From Herbaspirillum sp. SJZ107 (GTDB lineage: Bacteria; Pseudomonadota; Gammaproteobacteria; Burkholderiales; Burkholderiaceae_D): DNA of 64,000 nt. The translations under genes were made by a program, and so were the position numbers. The notes below the pieces were generated by a model. The model saw only the letters and a list, made by a program, of their open reading frames with translations, had not been told where the DNA came from and did not search any database. Of the stretch, positions 1-8,596 are shown one piece after another (within the stretch, counting starts at the first letter, position 1; every line of letters starts with the position of its first letter). The stretch is from assembly GCF_006715485.1 (NCBI RefSeq), contig NZ_VFNH01000001.1, positions 682,001 to 746,000 of the forward strand, read 5' to 3'.

Positions 1-1064
1 TTGGGCAATTGCGCCAGTTCTTGCAGGCGCGCGTTCAGCATGCCGCTGAACAGTGCTTCGACCAGTTGCTCGCGGTAGCCGCCCACGGTTTCCCGTTCCT
101 GGAAGGGCTGCACCGGATAGCGGATCAGGATCCCGGCCGGGCCGGCTTCGCGGTCGGTCACGACCAGCGCTTCGGCATCGGTCCGCGCCGGAATCGTGGC
201 GTAGTTGCGCGGGCGTTCCTGGGGCGGGTTTTTCAAACCATCGAAATGTTTCTTGATCAATTTCTCGGCCTCGGCCGGGGCGATGTCGCCGACCACCACC
301 ACCGCCATCAGGTCGGGCCGGTACCAGTCGCGGTAGAAGCGGCGCAGCGCGTCCGGCTTGAAGTTGCGCAGCGTGTCTTCCTGGCCGATCGGTAGGCGCT
401 CGGCGTAGCGCGAGCCGTTGTAGATCTTCGGCATCAGCACTTTCTGCATGCGGTCGCCGGCACCTTTGCCGAGGCGCAGTTCCTCGAGGATGATGTCGCG
501 TTCCTTGTCGATGTCGGCATCGTTCAGGGTCAGGCCCTGGGCCCAGTCCTGCAGCACCAGGAAGGCCTTGTCGACGTCCTGCTTCTTCTCCGACGGGACC
601 GGCAGGATGTAGACGGTTTCGTCGAAGCCGGTGTAGGCGTTCAGGTCGGCGCCGAACTTGACGCCGGTGGACTGCAGGTAAGACACCAGCTCGTGCTTCT
701 TGAAGTTGCGCGAGCCGTTGAAGGCCATGTGCTCGGTGAAGTGGGCCAGGCCGCGCTGGTCCTCGTCTTCGAGGATGGAACCGGCCTTCACCACCAGGCG
801 CAGCTCGAGCTTGTTTTCCGGCTTGCGGTTGGGCTGGACATACCAGGTGAGGCCATTGGCCAGCTTGCCGACCCTGACCTGGGGACCGATCGGCAGCGGA
901 TCGTTCAGCTTGAGCGGCGCCAGCTTGGGAGGCGCCGGCTTGCGCGCTGCCGGCGTGGCAGCGGCCGGTGCGCTTGCCTGTGCGATCGCGGGGGCAGTTG
1001 CGGACAGCGACAGCAGCGCGGTGGCGGCCAGGCGGATCAGGATACGGCCAAAACGGGGGAGCAT
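1..1064 (-). CDS. M16 family zinc peptidase (N-terminal part; gene continues beyond the window)
   Basis: Insulinase-type (M16) metallopeptidase, exported to the periplasm. The protein begins MLPRFGRILIRL, followed by an Ala-rich signal peptide and a Pro/Ala linker. The inverted zinc motif HFTEH is in HFTEHMAFNGS at about residue 106, and the downstream glutamate lies in DIILEELRLGKG, so this half looks catalytic. AAGGACA lies 9 bases before the ATG at 1064. Only about 354 residues are present; full PqqL-like members have about 900 residues with two or more M16 domains. It is transcribed away from ribBA. Its substrate cannot be told from sequence. Confidence 0.85.
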   Translation of the reverse strand, partial: MLPRFGRILIRLAATALLSLSATAPAIAQASAPAAATPAARKPAPPKLAPLKLNDPLPIGPQVRVGKLANGLTWYVQPNRKPENKLELRLVVKAGSILEDEDQRGLAHFTEHMAFNGSRNFKKHELVSYLQSTGVKFGADLNAYTGFDETVYILPVPSEKKQDVDKAFLVLQDWAQGLTLNDADIDKERDIILEELRLGKGAGDRMQKVLMPKIYNGSRYAERLPIGQEDTLRNFKPDALRRFYRDWYRPDLMAVVVVGDIAPAEAEKLIKKHFDGLKNPPQERPRNYATIPARTDAEALVVTDREAGPAGILIRYPVQPFQERETVGGYREQLVEALFSGMLNARLQELAQLP

Positions 1065-1244
1065 GCGACGCTGTCCTTTTGCTTAAAAATCCATTCTACC
1101 TTGCATTCAGGACTGGACAGTTGTGTACAAGCAGCTAAATGCAAGCCGGATGCGGCCGAGCCCCGGTAAATCCTTTAAAATAGCGGATTCACCTGGCCAG
1201 GTGCACACACCACCGGCCGCTGTCCCCGTACCAAGGAATCCCGC

Positions 1245-2351
1245 ATGTCCATCTCCACTACTCAGGAAATCGTCGACGAACTGCGCGCCGGGCGCATGGT
1301 CATTCTGGTCGACGAGGAAGACCGCGAAAACGAAGGCGACCTGGTCCTGGCCGCCGATTTCGTCACGCCGGAAGCGATCAACTTCATGATCCGCCACGCG
1401 CGCGGCCTGGTCTGCCTGACCCTGTCGGAAGAGATCTGCGACCGTCTCGAACTGCCGATGATGACCACCCGCAACGGCACCTCGTTCGGCACCAATTTCA
1501 CGGTGTCGATCGAAGCCGCCGAGGGCGTCACCACCGGCATCTCGGCGGCCGACCGCGCGCGCACCATCCAAGTCGCCGTGGCCAAGGACGCGAAGCCGGA
1601 AGACCTGGTGCAGCCGGGCCACATCTTCCCGCTGCGCGCGGTCAAGGGCGGCGTGCTGATGCGTGCCGGCCATACCGAAGCCGGCTGCGACCTGACCGAG
1701 ATGGCTGGCCTGACCCCGGCCTCGGTGATCTGCGAGATCATCAAGGAAGACGGCACCATGGCGCGCCTGCCCGACCTGCTCGAGTTCGGCAAGGAGCACA
1801 ACATCAAGATCGGCACCATCGCCGACCTGATCCATTACCGCAGCCAGACCGAGAGCCTGGTCGAGCGCGTGGCCGAGCGTCCGCTCTCGACCGTGCACGG
1901 CGAGTTCCGCCTGGTCGCCTTCCGCGACAAGCCGAGCGGCTGCGCCCACCTGGCGCTGGTGCACGGCGAGCCGGCGCAGGACGAGGAAGCCCTGGTGCGG
2001 GTGCACCAGCCGGTGTCGATCATCGACCTGCTGGACAACGGCACCACGGCGCACTCGTGGAACCTGGCGGCGTCGATGCAGGCGATCAAGGCCGCGAAGT
2101 CGGGCGTCATCGTGCTCCTGAACTGCAGCGAGACGGCGGAGCAGCTGTTCGGCCAGTTCCAGGACAAGACGGCGGCGCGTCCGAACGCCCGCGCCGCCAG
2201 CCTCGACCTGCGCACCTACGGCATCGGTGCCCAGGTCCTGAAGCTGCTCGGCGTGCGCAGGATGAAGCTGCTGGCCAATCCGCGCAAGATGCCGTCGATG
2301 ACTGGCTTCGACCTCGAAGTCACCGGCTACTTGGCCAAGCCGGAAGCGTAA
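1245..2351 (+). CDS. ribBA: 3,4-dihydroxy-2-butanone-4-phosphate synthase (RibBA with degenerate GTP cyclohydrolase II domain)
   Basis: Makes 3,4-dihydroxy-2-butanone 4-phosphate from ribulose 5-phosphate for riboflavin synthesis. The N-terminal RibB domain (about 1-205) is intact: [12 protein letters not shown], the HARGLVC block and the [11 protein letters not shown] motif. The C-terminal 160 residues align with GTP cyclohydrolase II ([27 protein letters not shown]) but lack the three zinc cysteines expected around 240-255 and the usual catalytic residues. Only RibB activity is therefore expected. It is the first gene of ribBA-ribH-nusB. I see no FMN riboswitch fold in the 180-base leader. 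Confidence 0.93.
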   Translation: MSISTTQEIVDELRAGRMVILVDEEDRENEGDLVLAADFVTPEAINFMIRHARGLVCLTLSEEICDRLELPMMTTRNGTSFGTNFTVSIEAAEGVTTGISAADRARTIQVAVAKDAKPEDLVQPGHIFPLRAVKGGVLMRAGHTEAGCDLTEMAGLTPASVICEIIKEDGTMARLPDLLEFGKEHNIKIGTIADLIHYRSQTESLVERVAERPLSTVHGEFRLVAFRDKPSGCAHLALVHGEPAQDEEALVRVHQPVSIIDLLDNGTTAHSWNLAASMQAIKAAKSGVIVLLNCSETAEQLFGQFQDKTAARPNARAASLDLRTYGIGAQVLKLLGVRRMKLLANPRKMPSMTGFDLEVTGYLAKPEA

Positions 2352-2430
2352 CGATCCTGGATGCCGCGCCGCGGGCGCGGTAACATCCATTCATTCACAT
2401 TTATTGAACCAAACAAGAAGAGGCATAGCC

Positions 2431-2910
2431 ATGACGGTAGGAACTTTTGAAAGCAACATGACGGGCGAAGGTCTGCGCATCGGGATCGTGCAGGCGCGCT
2501 TCAACGCGACCGTCGGCCAGGGCCTGCTGTCGGCCTGCCTGAACGAACTGAAAACCCTCGGCGTCGCCGACGAAGACATCCTGCACATCACCGTGCCGGG
2601 TGCCCTCGAAGTGCCGCTGGCCCTGCAGAAGATGGCCGAGACCCAGCAGTTCGACGCACTGATCGCACTGGGCGCGGTGATCCGCGGCGAGACCTACCAC
2701 TTCGAACTGGTGTCGAACGAATCCGGTGCCGGCATCACCCGCGTCGGCCTCGACTACGGCATGCCGATCGCCAATGCCATCCTGACCACCGAGAACGACG
2801 AGCAGGCCGAAGTGCGCATGATCGAGAAGGGCACCGATGCGGCGCGCGTCGCGGTCGAGATGGCCAACCTGCTGCTCGCCCTCGAAGAGCTGCAGGCCGA
2901 AGAAGAATAA
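2431..2910 (+). CDS. ribH: 6,7-dimethyl-8-ribityllumazine synthase
   Basis: Condenses 3,4-dihydroxy-2-butanone 4-phosphate (the RibB product) with 5-amino-6-ribitylaminouracil to give lumazine, the penultimate riboflavin step. Family signatures visible: [12 protein letters not shown] near the N-terminus, the substrate-binding [12 protein letters not shown], and [16 protein letters not shown] with its conserved histidine. The product is 159 residues, normal for the icosahedral enzyme. An in-frame start exists at 2404, but AAGAAGAGG at 2415-2423 sits just ahead of the ATG at 2431, so that start is used. It lies 79 bases after ribBA and 18 bases before nusB. Confidence 0.95.
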   Translation: MTVGTFESNMTGEGLRIGIVQARFNATVGQGLLSACLNELKTLGVADEDILHITVPGALEVPLALQKMAETQQFDALIALGAVIRGETYHFELVSNESGAGITRVGLDYGMPIANAILTTENDEQAEVRMIEKGTDAARVAVEMANLLLALEELQAEEE

Positions 2911-2928
2911 AAGTATTTAGGCAAGAAC

Positions 2929-3399
2929 ATGACTGACAAGACCATCCACGCCAACCCGATCAAGAACCGCACGCCGCGTCACCGCGCGCGCGAGTTCGCC
3001 CTGCAGGGCCTGTATCAATGGCTGCTGAACAATGAGCCGGCTTCGACCGTGATCACCAACATCCGCAGCGCCCACGGCTTCGAAAAGGCCGACGGCGACT
3101 ATTTCCGCGAGTTGCTGAACGGCGCGATTGCCCAGTCGGTCGAACTGCGCGAACTGATCGCCCCGACCGTCGACCGCCCGGTGACGGAACTGTCGCCGAT
3201 CGAGCACGCAGTGCTGCTGCTCGGCGCCTGGGAACTGAAGAACAAGATCGAGATTCCGTACCGTGTCGTGATCAACGAGGCGGTCGAGCTGACCAAGTCC
3301 TTCGGCGGTATCGATGGCCACAAGTACGTCAACGGCGTGCTGGACCGCCTGGCAGGCAAGCTGCGGCCGGACGAGGCGGCGGCGGAAGCCAAGCGCTGA
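2929..3399 (+). CDS. nusB: Transcription antitermination factor NusB
   Basis: NusB binds boxA RNA with S10 (NusE) in rRNA antitermination and processive transcription complexes. The 156-residue all-helical protein carries the family landmarks RHRAREFALQGLYQWLL near the N-terminus, SPIEHAVLLLGAWEL in the middle and VVINEAVELTKSFGGIDGHKYVNGVLD at the C-terminus. It closes the ribBA-ribH-nusB operon, the common ribH-nusB pairing of proteobacteria, and is followed directly by a strong intrinsic terminator. Confidence 0.95.
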   Translation: MTDKTIHANPIKNRTPRHRAREFALQGLYQWLLNNEPASTVITNIRSAHGFEKADGDYFRELLNGAIAQSVELRELIAPTVDRPVTELSPIEHAVLLLGAWELKNKIEIPYRVVINEAVELTKSFGGIDGHKYVNGVLDRLAGKLRPDEAAAEAKR

Positions 3400-3426
3400 G
3401 TCTTACCTACGCTATATATATTAGTG

Positions 3427-3460
3427 AAAAGCCGTTCCGGGAAACCGGGACGGCTTTTTT
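3427..3460. terminator. Rho-independent terminator after nusB
   Basis: A 10-bp stem, GCCGTTCCGG (3431-3440) with CCGGGACGGC (3445-3454), has a GAAA tetraloop, one G-U pair and a run of six T. Four A precede the left arm, so it can also end the convergent transglycosylase transcript. Confidence 0.92.
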
Positions 3461-3560
3461 ATTTGTCCAGCGCTGCCGAAATGGGGCGCGCAAAAAAATG
3501 AAAGCCACCGCAGCTCCCGCCACGATGGCTTTCGACCAGGAAAAGTGTGCTGACCGGTGC

Positions 3561-4481
3561 TTACAGACCGGCGACGGTTTCGCCGCCCTGGCTGGCGCCG
3601 CGTGCGGTCTCGTCGCTGACGGCCGGGGCATCCGGCTTCGGCGTGGCCGGGGTCGACTTCTGGACCAGGACCGGGGCCGATGGCGGGGTCGTGATCGGGA
3701 CGTTCTTGCCGGCTGCAACCTGCTTCAGGCGCTTGAACTCGGCCAGGACCTTGGAGCCGTAGCCGGAATCGGTCTCGGCGTCGCCGGCACCCACGTAGCT
3801 CTTCAGGCCGCCTTCGACCGAGCCGGTGCGCTTCACGTAATCCTTCAGGATCAGGGCGCCGACACGGATGTTGGCAACCGGATTCAGGGCTGCTTGCGCG
3901 CCGCCCATCTGCTGGAACTTGTCGCTGTGGACCTTGGACATCACCTGCATCAGGCCCTGGGCGCCCATCGGGCTTTCCGCGAACGGATTCAGGCCCGATT
4001 CGATCGCCATCACGGCCAGGATCAGCAGCGGGTCCAGCTTGATCTCGTGCGCCGTGCTGTAGGCGGTCGAGACCAGCATGTTGGCGGCATCGCCGGCGAC
4101 GCGGTAGCGGCGCGACAGCCAGTCGGTGACGTACTTCTGCTGGCGCGTCGGACGTGCCGCCTTTTCGTCGGCCGCGACTTCCACGGCGGCATCGGCATGG
4201 GCCGAGGCCAGGTGGGCCGCGCTTGGAGCCGCCGATGCCGGATTGGCCGCCGCAACGTTCTGCTGCGGGTTCAGGAAGCTCGATACCCGTTGTGCGAACT
4301 CGGGGCGGAAGTACAGCAGCGCCAGCATGGCGACTGCGGATAAACCGAATACGGTCAGCGTATGTTGTGCGGTGGTCAAAATACCGCGTGCCGTCTTGAT
4401 CACGGATGTCGACCACGTGATCGGCTGGCTGGCCAATTGTTGGGCGAGCCTTGCGCTCGCACCGATGAAGCGATGAAACAT
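3561..4481 (-). CDS. Membrane-anchored lytic transglycosylase (SLT domain)
   Basis: Cleaves the MurNAc-GlcNAc bond of peptidoglycan. The 306-residue protein has an N-terminal amphipathic stretch, one membrane segment near residues 40-60 (TLTVFGLSAVAMLALLYF), an Ala-rich linker and a goose-type SLT domain (about 145-260). The catalytic glutamate is in AIESGLNPFAESPMGAQGLMQVM, and the conserved NIRVGALILKDY block follows. The C-terminal tail is Pro/Thr-rich. The ATG at 4481 has GGAGAG a few bases upstream; a longer reading frame to 4559 lacks such support. It converges on nusB. Confidence 0.88.
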   Translation of the reverse strand: MFHRFIGASARLAQQLASQPITWSTSVIKTARGILTTAQHTLTVFGLSAVAMLALLYFRPEFAQRVSSFLNPQQNVAAANPASAAPSAAHLASAHADAAVEVAADEKAARPTRQQKYVTDWLSRRYRVAGDAANMLVSTAYSTAHEIKLDPLLILAVMAIESGLNPFAESPMGAQGLMQVMSKVHSDKFQQMGGAQAALNPVANIRVGALILKDYVKRTGSVEGGLKSYVGAGDAETDSGYGSKVLAEFKRLKQVAAGKNVPITTPPSAPVLVQKSTPATPKPDAPAVSDETARGASQGGETVAGL

Positions 4482-4949
4482 CGTCTCTCCTTTGTCGCGG
4501 AAAAAGCATCCCCCATGCGGCGTCAAGACGCTGCTTTTTGGAGATCTCATGCCGTGCATCAGAAAACCGTCCGTCGCCGCGCGTTGCGGTCGACTTACGC
4601 CGTCATTGCTTGCTACAGCTGGGTCGCGCTGCGATGGAGGCGCCCAGTGGCTAACAACTGTCTCGGGGTTGGTTGGGCAGACGCCCAGTGAAAAACACTC
4701 CTTAAAATGTCTTGGGGCCCCGACCCCGTGTAAGAAGGAGACCGGCTAAAATCACGTCCTGGACGTGCCTGTCTCACTTGGTAGGCGGATTGTAGAAGCT
4801 CGTTTATATCAAGTCAATACTAGCTCTATCGTGCGTTATTACTTATAAATCTAACTTTTGTTGCGCAGCTCATCAATTCCGTGGCAAATCAACCACTTGC
4901 CGCAGATTGCTAGACCCGTTACAAACATGTAAAAAAGAATTAAAACTTG
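4482..4949. other. Long intergenic region between transglycosylase and ubiD
   Basis: These 468 bases separate divergent genes. Short frames exist on both strands but none has family motifs, plausible codon use or a ribosome-binding site. The ubiD-proximal 150 bases are AT-rich (TTATATCAAG, TTACTTATAAATC) and probably hold its promoter. No RNA gene was recognised. Confidence 0.6.
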
Positions 4950-6449
4950 ATGAATTATTCAGACTTACGTGATTTTATTGCCAAGTTGCAAGAAATTGGC
5001 GAATTAAAGCGTGTCGCGGCGCCTGTTTCCACGAACTTGGAGATGACCGAGGTGTGCGATCGCACCCTGCGCGCCGCCGGTCCGGCCCTGCTGTTCGAGA
5101 ACCCGACCGGTCTGGCCGGCGCGCCGCACAAGATGCCGGTGCTGGCCAACCTGTTCGGCACGCCGCAGCGCGTGGCACTCGGCATGGGCGCCGACGACGT
5201 CAGCGAATTGCGCAAGATCGGCCACGTGCTGGCGCGCCTGAAGGAACCGGAGCCGCCCAAGGGTTTCCGGGACATCATGGACCTCGGTTCGCTCGTCAAG
5301 TCGGTTTGGGACATGTCGCCGAAGGAAGTCAAGGGGGCAGCCTGCCAGGAAATCGTGTGGGAAGGGCAGGACGTCGATCTCGGCCGCCTGCCGATCCAGC
5401 ATTGCTGGCCGGGCGACGTTGCGCCGCTGATCACCTGGGGCCTCGTCATTACCAAGGGTCCGAACAAGAAACGGCAGAACCTGGGCATCTACCGCCAACA
5501 GGTGCTGGGACCGAACAAGGTCATCATGCGCTGGCTGGCGCACCGCGGCGGCGCGCTCGACTTCCGCGAGCATTGCATCGCCCACCCGGGCAAGCCGTAT
5601 CCGATCGCGGTGGCGCTGGGCGCCGACCCGGCGACGATCCTGGGCGCGGTGACGCCGGTGCCGGACACCTTGTCGGAATACCAGTTCGCCGGCCTGCTGC
5701 GCGGCCAGCGCACCACGCTCACCAAGGCCATCGGCAGCGAGCTGCGGGTGCCGGCCTCCGCCGAGATCGTGCTGGAAGGCCATATCTATCCGGATGAGTC
5801 GCACCCGTCCGGCTACGAGCACGCGCTCGAAGGCCCCTACGGCGACCACACCGGCTATTACAACGAGCAGGACTGGTTCCCGGTGTTCACGGTCGACCGC
5901 ATCACCATGCGCCGCGACCCGATCTACCACTCGACCTACACCGGCAAACCGCCGGACGAGCCGGCCGTGCTGGGCGTGGCGCTGAACGAAGTCTTCATTC
6001 CGTTGCTGCAGAAACAGTTCACCGAGATCACCGACTTTTATCTGCCGCCGGAAGGCTGCAGCTACCGGATGGCGGTGGTGCAGATGAAGAAGCAGTACGC
6101 CGGCCATGCCAAGCGCGTGATGATGGGCGTGTGGAGCTTCCTGCGCCAGTTCATGTACACGAAATTCATCGTCGTGGTAGACGAGGACGTCAACGTGCGC
6201 GACTGGAAGGAAGTGATCTGGGCCATCACGACCCGTGTCGATCCGACCCGCGACACGGTGCTGGTCGACAATACGCCGATCGATTACCTCGACTTCGCAT
6301 CGCCGATCAGCGGCCTGGGCAGCAAGATGGGCATCGATGCCACCAACAAGTGGCCGGGCGAGACCAACCGCGAGTGGGGCACGCCGATCGTGATGACGCC
6401 GCAGGTCAAGGCGCGCGTGGACGACATCTGGCAACAGCTGGGTATCTGA
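4950..6449 (+). CDS. ubiD: UbiD family prenyl-FMN decarboxylase (4-hydroxy-3-polyprenylbenzoate decarboxylase)
   Basis: Decarboxylates 4-hydroxy-3-polyprenylbenzoate in ubiquinone synthesis, using prenylated FMN made by UbiX. The 499-residue protein matches E. coli UbiD in length and motifs: the [26 protein letters not shown] block, the [11 protein letters not shown] segment (an active-site region) and [32 protein letters not shown] near the C-terminus. The ATG at 4950 follows an in-frame TTG at 4947; a purine-rich AAAAAAGAATTAAAA leader precedes it and no strong Shine-Dalgarno is seen. It appears to be transcribed alone. Confidence 0.93.
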   Translation: MNYSDLRDFIAKLQEIGELKRVAAPVSTNLEMTEVCDRTLRAAGPALLFENPTGLAGAPHKMPVLANLFGTPQRVALGMGADDVSELRKIGHVLARLKEPEPPKGFRDIMDLGSLVKSVWDMSPKEVKGAACQEIVWEGQDVDLGRLPIQHCWPGDVAPLITWGLVITKGPNKKRQNLGIYRQQVLGPNKVIMRWLAHRGGALDFREHCIAHPGKPYPIAVALGADPATILGAVTPVPDTLSEYQFAGLLRGQRTTLTKAIGSELRVPASAEIVLEGHIYPDESHPSGYEHALEGPYGDHTGYYNEQDWFPVFTVDRITMRRDPIYHSTYTGKPPDEPAVLGVALNEVFIPLLQKQFTEITDFYLPPEGCSYRMAVVQMKKQYAGHAKRVMMGVWSFLRQFMYTKFIVVVDEDVNVRDWKEVIWAITTRVDPTRDTVLVDNTPIDYLDFASPISGLGSKMGIDATNKWPGETNREWGTPIVMTPQVKARVDDIWQQLGI

Positions 6450-6584
6450 CGGTCCATCCGTGTCGGGTATCTACTATATATATGTAGAGCAGGATATTTA
6501 GGGCAACACAGGTGCGGCGGGGACGACCCGCGACACCTGTTTCCGGCCCGCCGGCAGGGATTGATCCATTGGCAATCGATGTGT

Positions 6585-6612
6585 TTGCCGGGATGCCTGC
6601 GGTCGGTTATAA
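6585..6612 (+). promoter_or_regulatory. Promoter of the SRP RNA gene
   Basis: A consensus -10 hexamer TATAAT (6607-6612) has a -35-like TTGCCG (6585-6590) 16 bases upstream. It fires into the 4.5S RNA beginning near 6618. Confidence 0.75.
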
Positions 6613-6617
6613 TGAGT

Positions 6618-6717
6618 GCTGGCGGGCCCCTGCGCATTGCGGCATGGTTTACCTGGTCAGGTCGGGAACGAAGCAGCCAAAGCCGTTCACCGCAAGTGCC
6701 GCAGATCAGGCTCGCCT
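6618..6717 (+). ncRNA. ffs: Signal recognition particle 4.5S RNA
   Basis: The small bacterial SRP RNA pairs with Ffh to target nascent membrane proteins. The apical domain is unmistakable: the asymmetric loop and tetraloop region reads GGTCAGGTCGGGAACGAAGC then AGCCA (about 6654-6678). The ends pair as a long hairpin, GGCGGGCC near 6620 with GGCTCGCC near 6708. A pyrimidine-rich stretch follows. The ends are estimated from the pairing and the upstream -10 box. Confidence 0.92.
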
Positions 6718-6988
6718 TCTTCCTTCTCTTCATCTTCCCCCGTTTTGCAGTTCAGCCAGGCGAGCCAGCCTGATTGCCTTCGCGCGCATATGGCATCGTC
6801 GGCGCCGTCGTCACTACCGTCAGTTTGGTATCTTTTTACATTATTTTGTAGAAAGATTTCGCGGTTTTATCGCGGCGCTACAACAGAAATGACTATTCTG
6901 ACGGTTCTCTGGAGTCGATGTATTTACTCGTAAGTTGCTAGGCGGCACTATTACATCTTGCCGCATCAAAGTAACAATCGAGAAAGAC

Positions 6989-8458
6989 ATGCTCAACGCT
7001 GAAGTCAGACAGATACTGGACATTAATTATCGGAACGCCGACCGCGTCATGGTCGGGGTCTTGTGGGGACTTTTCCTGTTCGGACTCGGGTTGTCCGGCC
7101 TGCATGACAGCTTGCGCTGGGCGCTGCTGGTCGGCTTGCCGGCAGCCGCGGTGCCGACGCTGCTGCTGGGCCTGTGCCGCAACGCACGGCTGGCCCGCCT
7201 CTCGGTCGGCGTCGCCTTCATGGTGTTCAGTGCGCTGCATATTCACCAAACCCTGGGACGCACCGAAGCCCACTTCGGGATATTCGCACTGCTGGCTTTC
7301 CTGTTGTGCTACCGCGACTGGCTGGTGCTGGTCACCGCCGCCGGCGTCATTGCCGTGCACCACCTGAGCTTCGATTATCTGCAGCAGCTCGGTTTTCCAA
7401 CCTATTGCCTGACCCATCCCGGCATCGGCACGGTGCTGGTGCACGCCGCCTACGTGGTTGCCGAGACCGGCGTGCTGTGCTACCTGGCCACGGTGCTGCA
7501 GCGGGAAGCGGTGCAGGCCGCCGAGTTGCGGATCGCAGTACACGGCATGACCGCCGAGGCCGGCGTGATCGACCTGCGCCCGGATCACCTGCCAGCCACC
7601 AGCGAGAGCGCGCGTTCGCTGGGCGGCATCATGCGCATGCTCCAGCGCACCCTGGCCGAGGTCAAGGACAACGTGCAGGTCACCGCCGAGGGTTCCGGCC
7701 AGATCGTCGCCAGCAACGCCGAATTGTTGCGCCATGCCGACAGCCAGGGCACGGTCATCCGCTCGACGGCCGACGCCATGGATGGCCTGACCCTGACCGT
7801 GCAAAAGAATGCCGAGCATGCGCGCCAGGCCGATGTGCTGGCGGGCAGTGCCGCCGAGGTGGCGGTGCGCGGCGGGACGGTGGTCGGCCAGGTGGTCGAC
7901 ACCATGAACGAGATCGACGCCGCCTCGCGCCGCATCGTCGACATCACCGGCGTCATCGACGGCATCGCTTTCCAGACCAATATCCTGGCGCTGAACGCGG
8001 CCGTCGAGGCCGCCCGTGCGGGCGAGCAGGGGCGCGGCTTTGCGGTGGTGGCATCCGAAGTGCGCGGGCTGGCCCAGCGCGCCGCCACCGCTGCGCGCGA
8101 GATCAAGCAATTGATCGAGGCATCGGTTGCGCGCGTCGAGGCCGGCAGCGCACTGGCAGGCGAGGCCGGCGCTACCATGGAAGAGGTGGTTGCCAGCGTG
8201 CGCCGGGTGTCGGACATCATCGCCGAGATCAGCGCCGCCAGCAGCGCGCAGGCGGGCGAGATCGTGGCGATCAGCCAGTCGATCACGGCGCTGGACGATG
8301 CGACCCGTGCCAGCGCGCGCAGCGTCGAGCAGGCTGCCGGTGCAGCTATTGCCCTGAAGGAAAGGGCGGAGCAGCTGGCCGGCGCGGTCGGCGTGTTCCG
8401 CGTGGACGCGTCCGCCGCCACGCCGCCGGCTGCCGGGCAGATCGCGCAGCTCTCCTGA
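6989..8458 (+). CDS. Methyl-accepting chemotaxis protein with multi-pass membrane sensor
   Basis: Chemoreceptor passing signals to CheA/CheW. Residues about 20-190 form five or six hydrophobic helices with no large periplasmic domain, so it senses within the membrane or reads membrane or energy state. The cytoplasmic signalling domain (about 215-475) contains the hallmark hairpin, IAFQTNILALNAAVEAARAG followed by EQGRGFAVVASEVRGLAQRA. No HAMP domain is evident between membrane region and coiled coil. The C-terminus lacks the NWETF CheR-tether pentapeptide. An in-frame start lies at 6935, but the ATG at 6989, after GAGAAAG, begins the normal N-terminus. It stands alone after the SRP RNA. Confidence 0.9.
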   Translation: MLNAEVRQILDINYRNADRVMVGVLWGLFLFGLGLSGLHDSLRWALLVGLPAAAVPTLLLGLCRNARLARLSVGVAFMVFSALHIHQTLGRTEAHFGIFALLAFLLCYRDWLVLVTAAGVIAVHHLSFDYLQQLGFPTYCLTHPGIGTVLVHAAYVVAETGVLCYLATVLQREAVQAAELRIAVHGMTAEAGVIDLRPDHLPATSESARSLGGIMRMLQRTLAEVKDNVQVTAEGSGQIVASNAELLRHADSQGTVIRSTADAMDGLTLTVQKNAEHARQADVLAGSAAEVAVRGGTVVGQVVDTMNEIDAASRRIVDITGVIDGIAFQTNILALNAAVEAARAGEQGRGFAVVASEVRGLAQRAATAAREIKQLIEASVARVEAGSALAGEAGATMEEVVASVRRVSDIIAEISAASSAQAGEIVAISQSITALDDATRASARSVEQAAGAAIALKERAEQLAGAVGVFRVDASAATPPAAGQIAQLS

Positions 8459-8596
8459 AGCCAGGCGTTACCCCTGGCAAGACGGCTGCCGCGGCAGACG
8501 TCTTGTGGCCGTGTCATTTTGTCGCCGTGTCAAGAGGATCGGCGGGCGCCTTCCTAATGTTGCCGCGCCCACCCCGGTCTACGGTAAAATTACGGC

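Noticed and set aside
1065..1244. FMN riboswitch before ribBA
   Set aside because: No RFN-element conserved blocks could be found in the leader.
4492..4749. Short plus-strand frame in the gap before ubiD
   Set aside because: It overlaps the transglycosylase leader, has no ribosome-binding site and no recognisable composition or motif.
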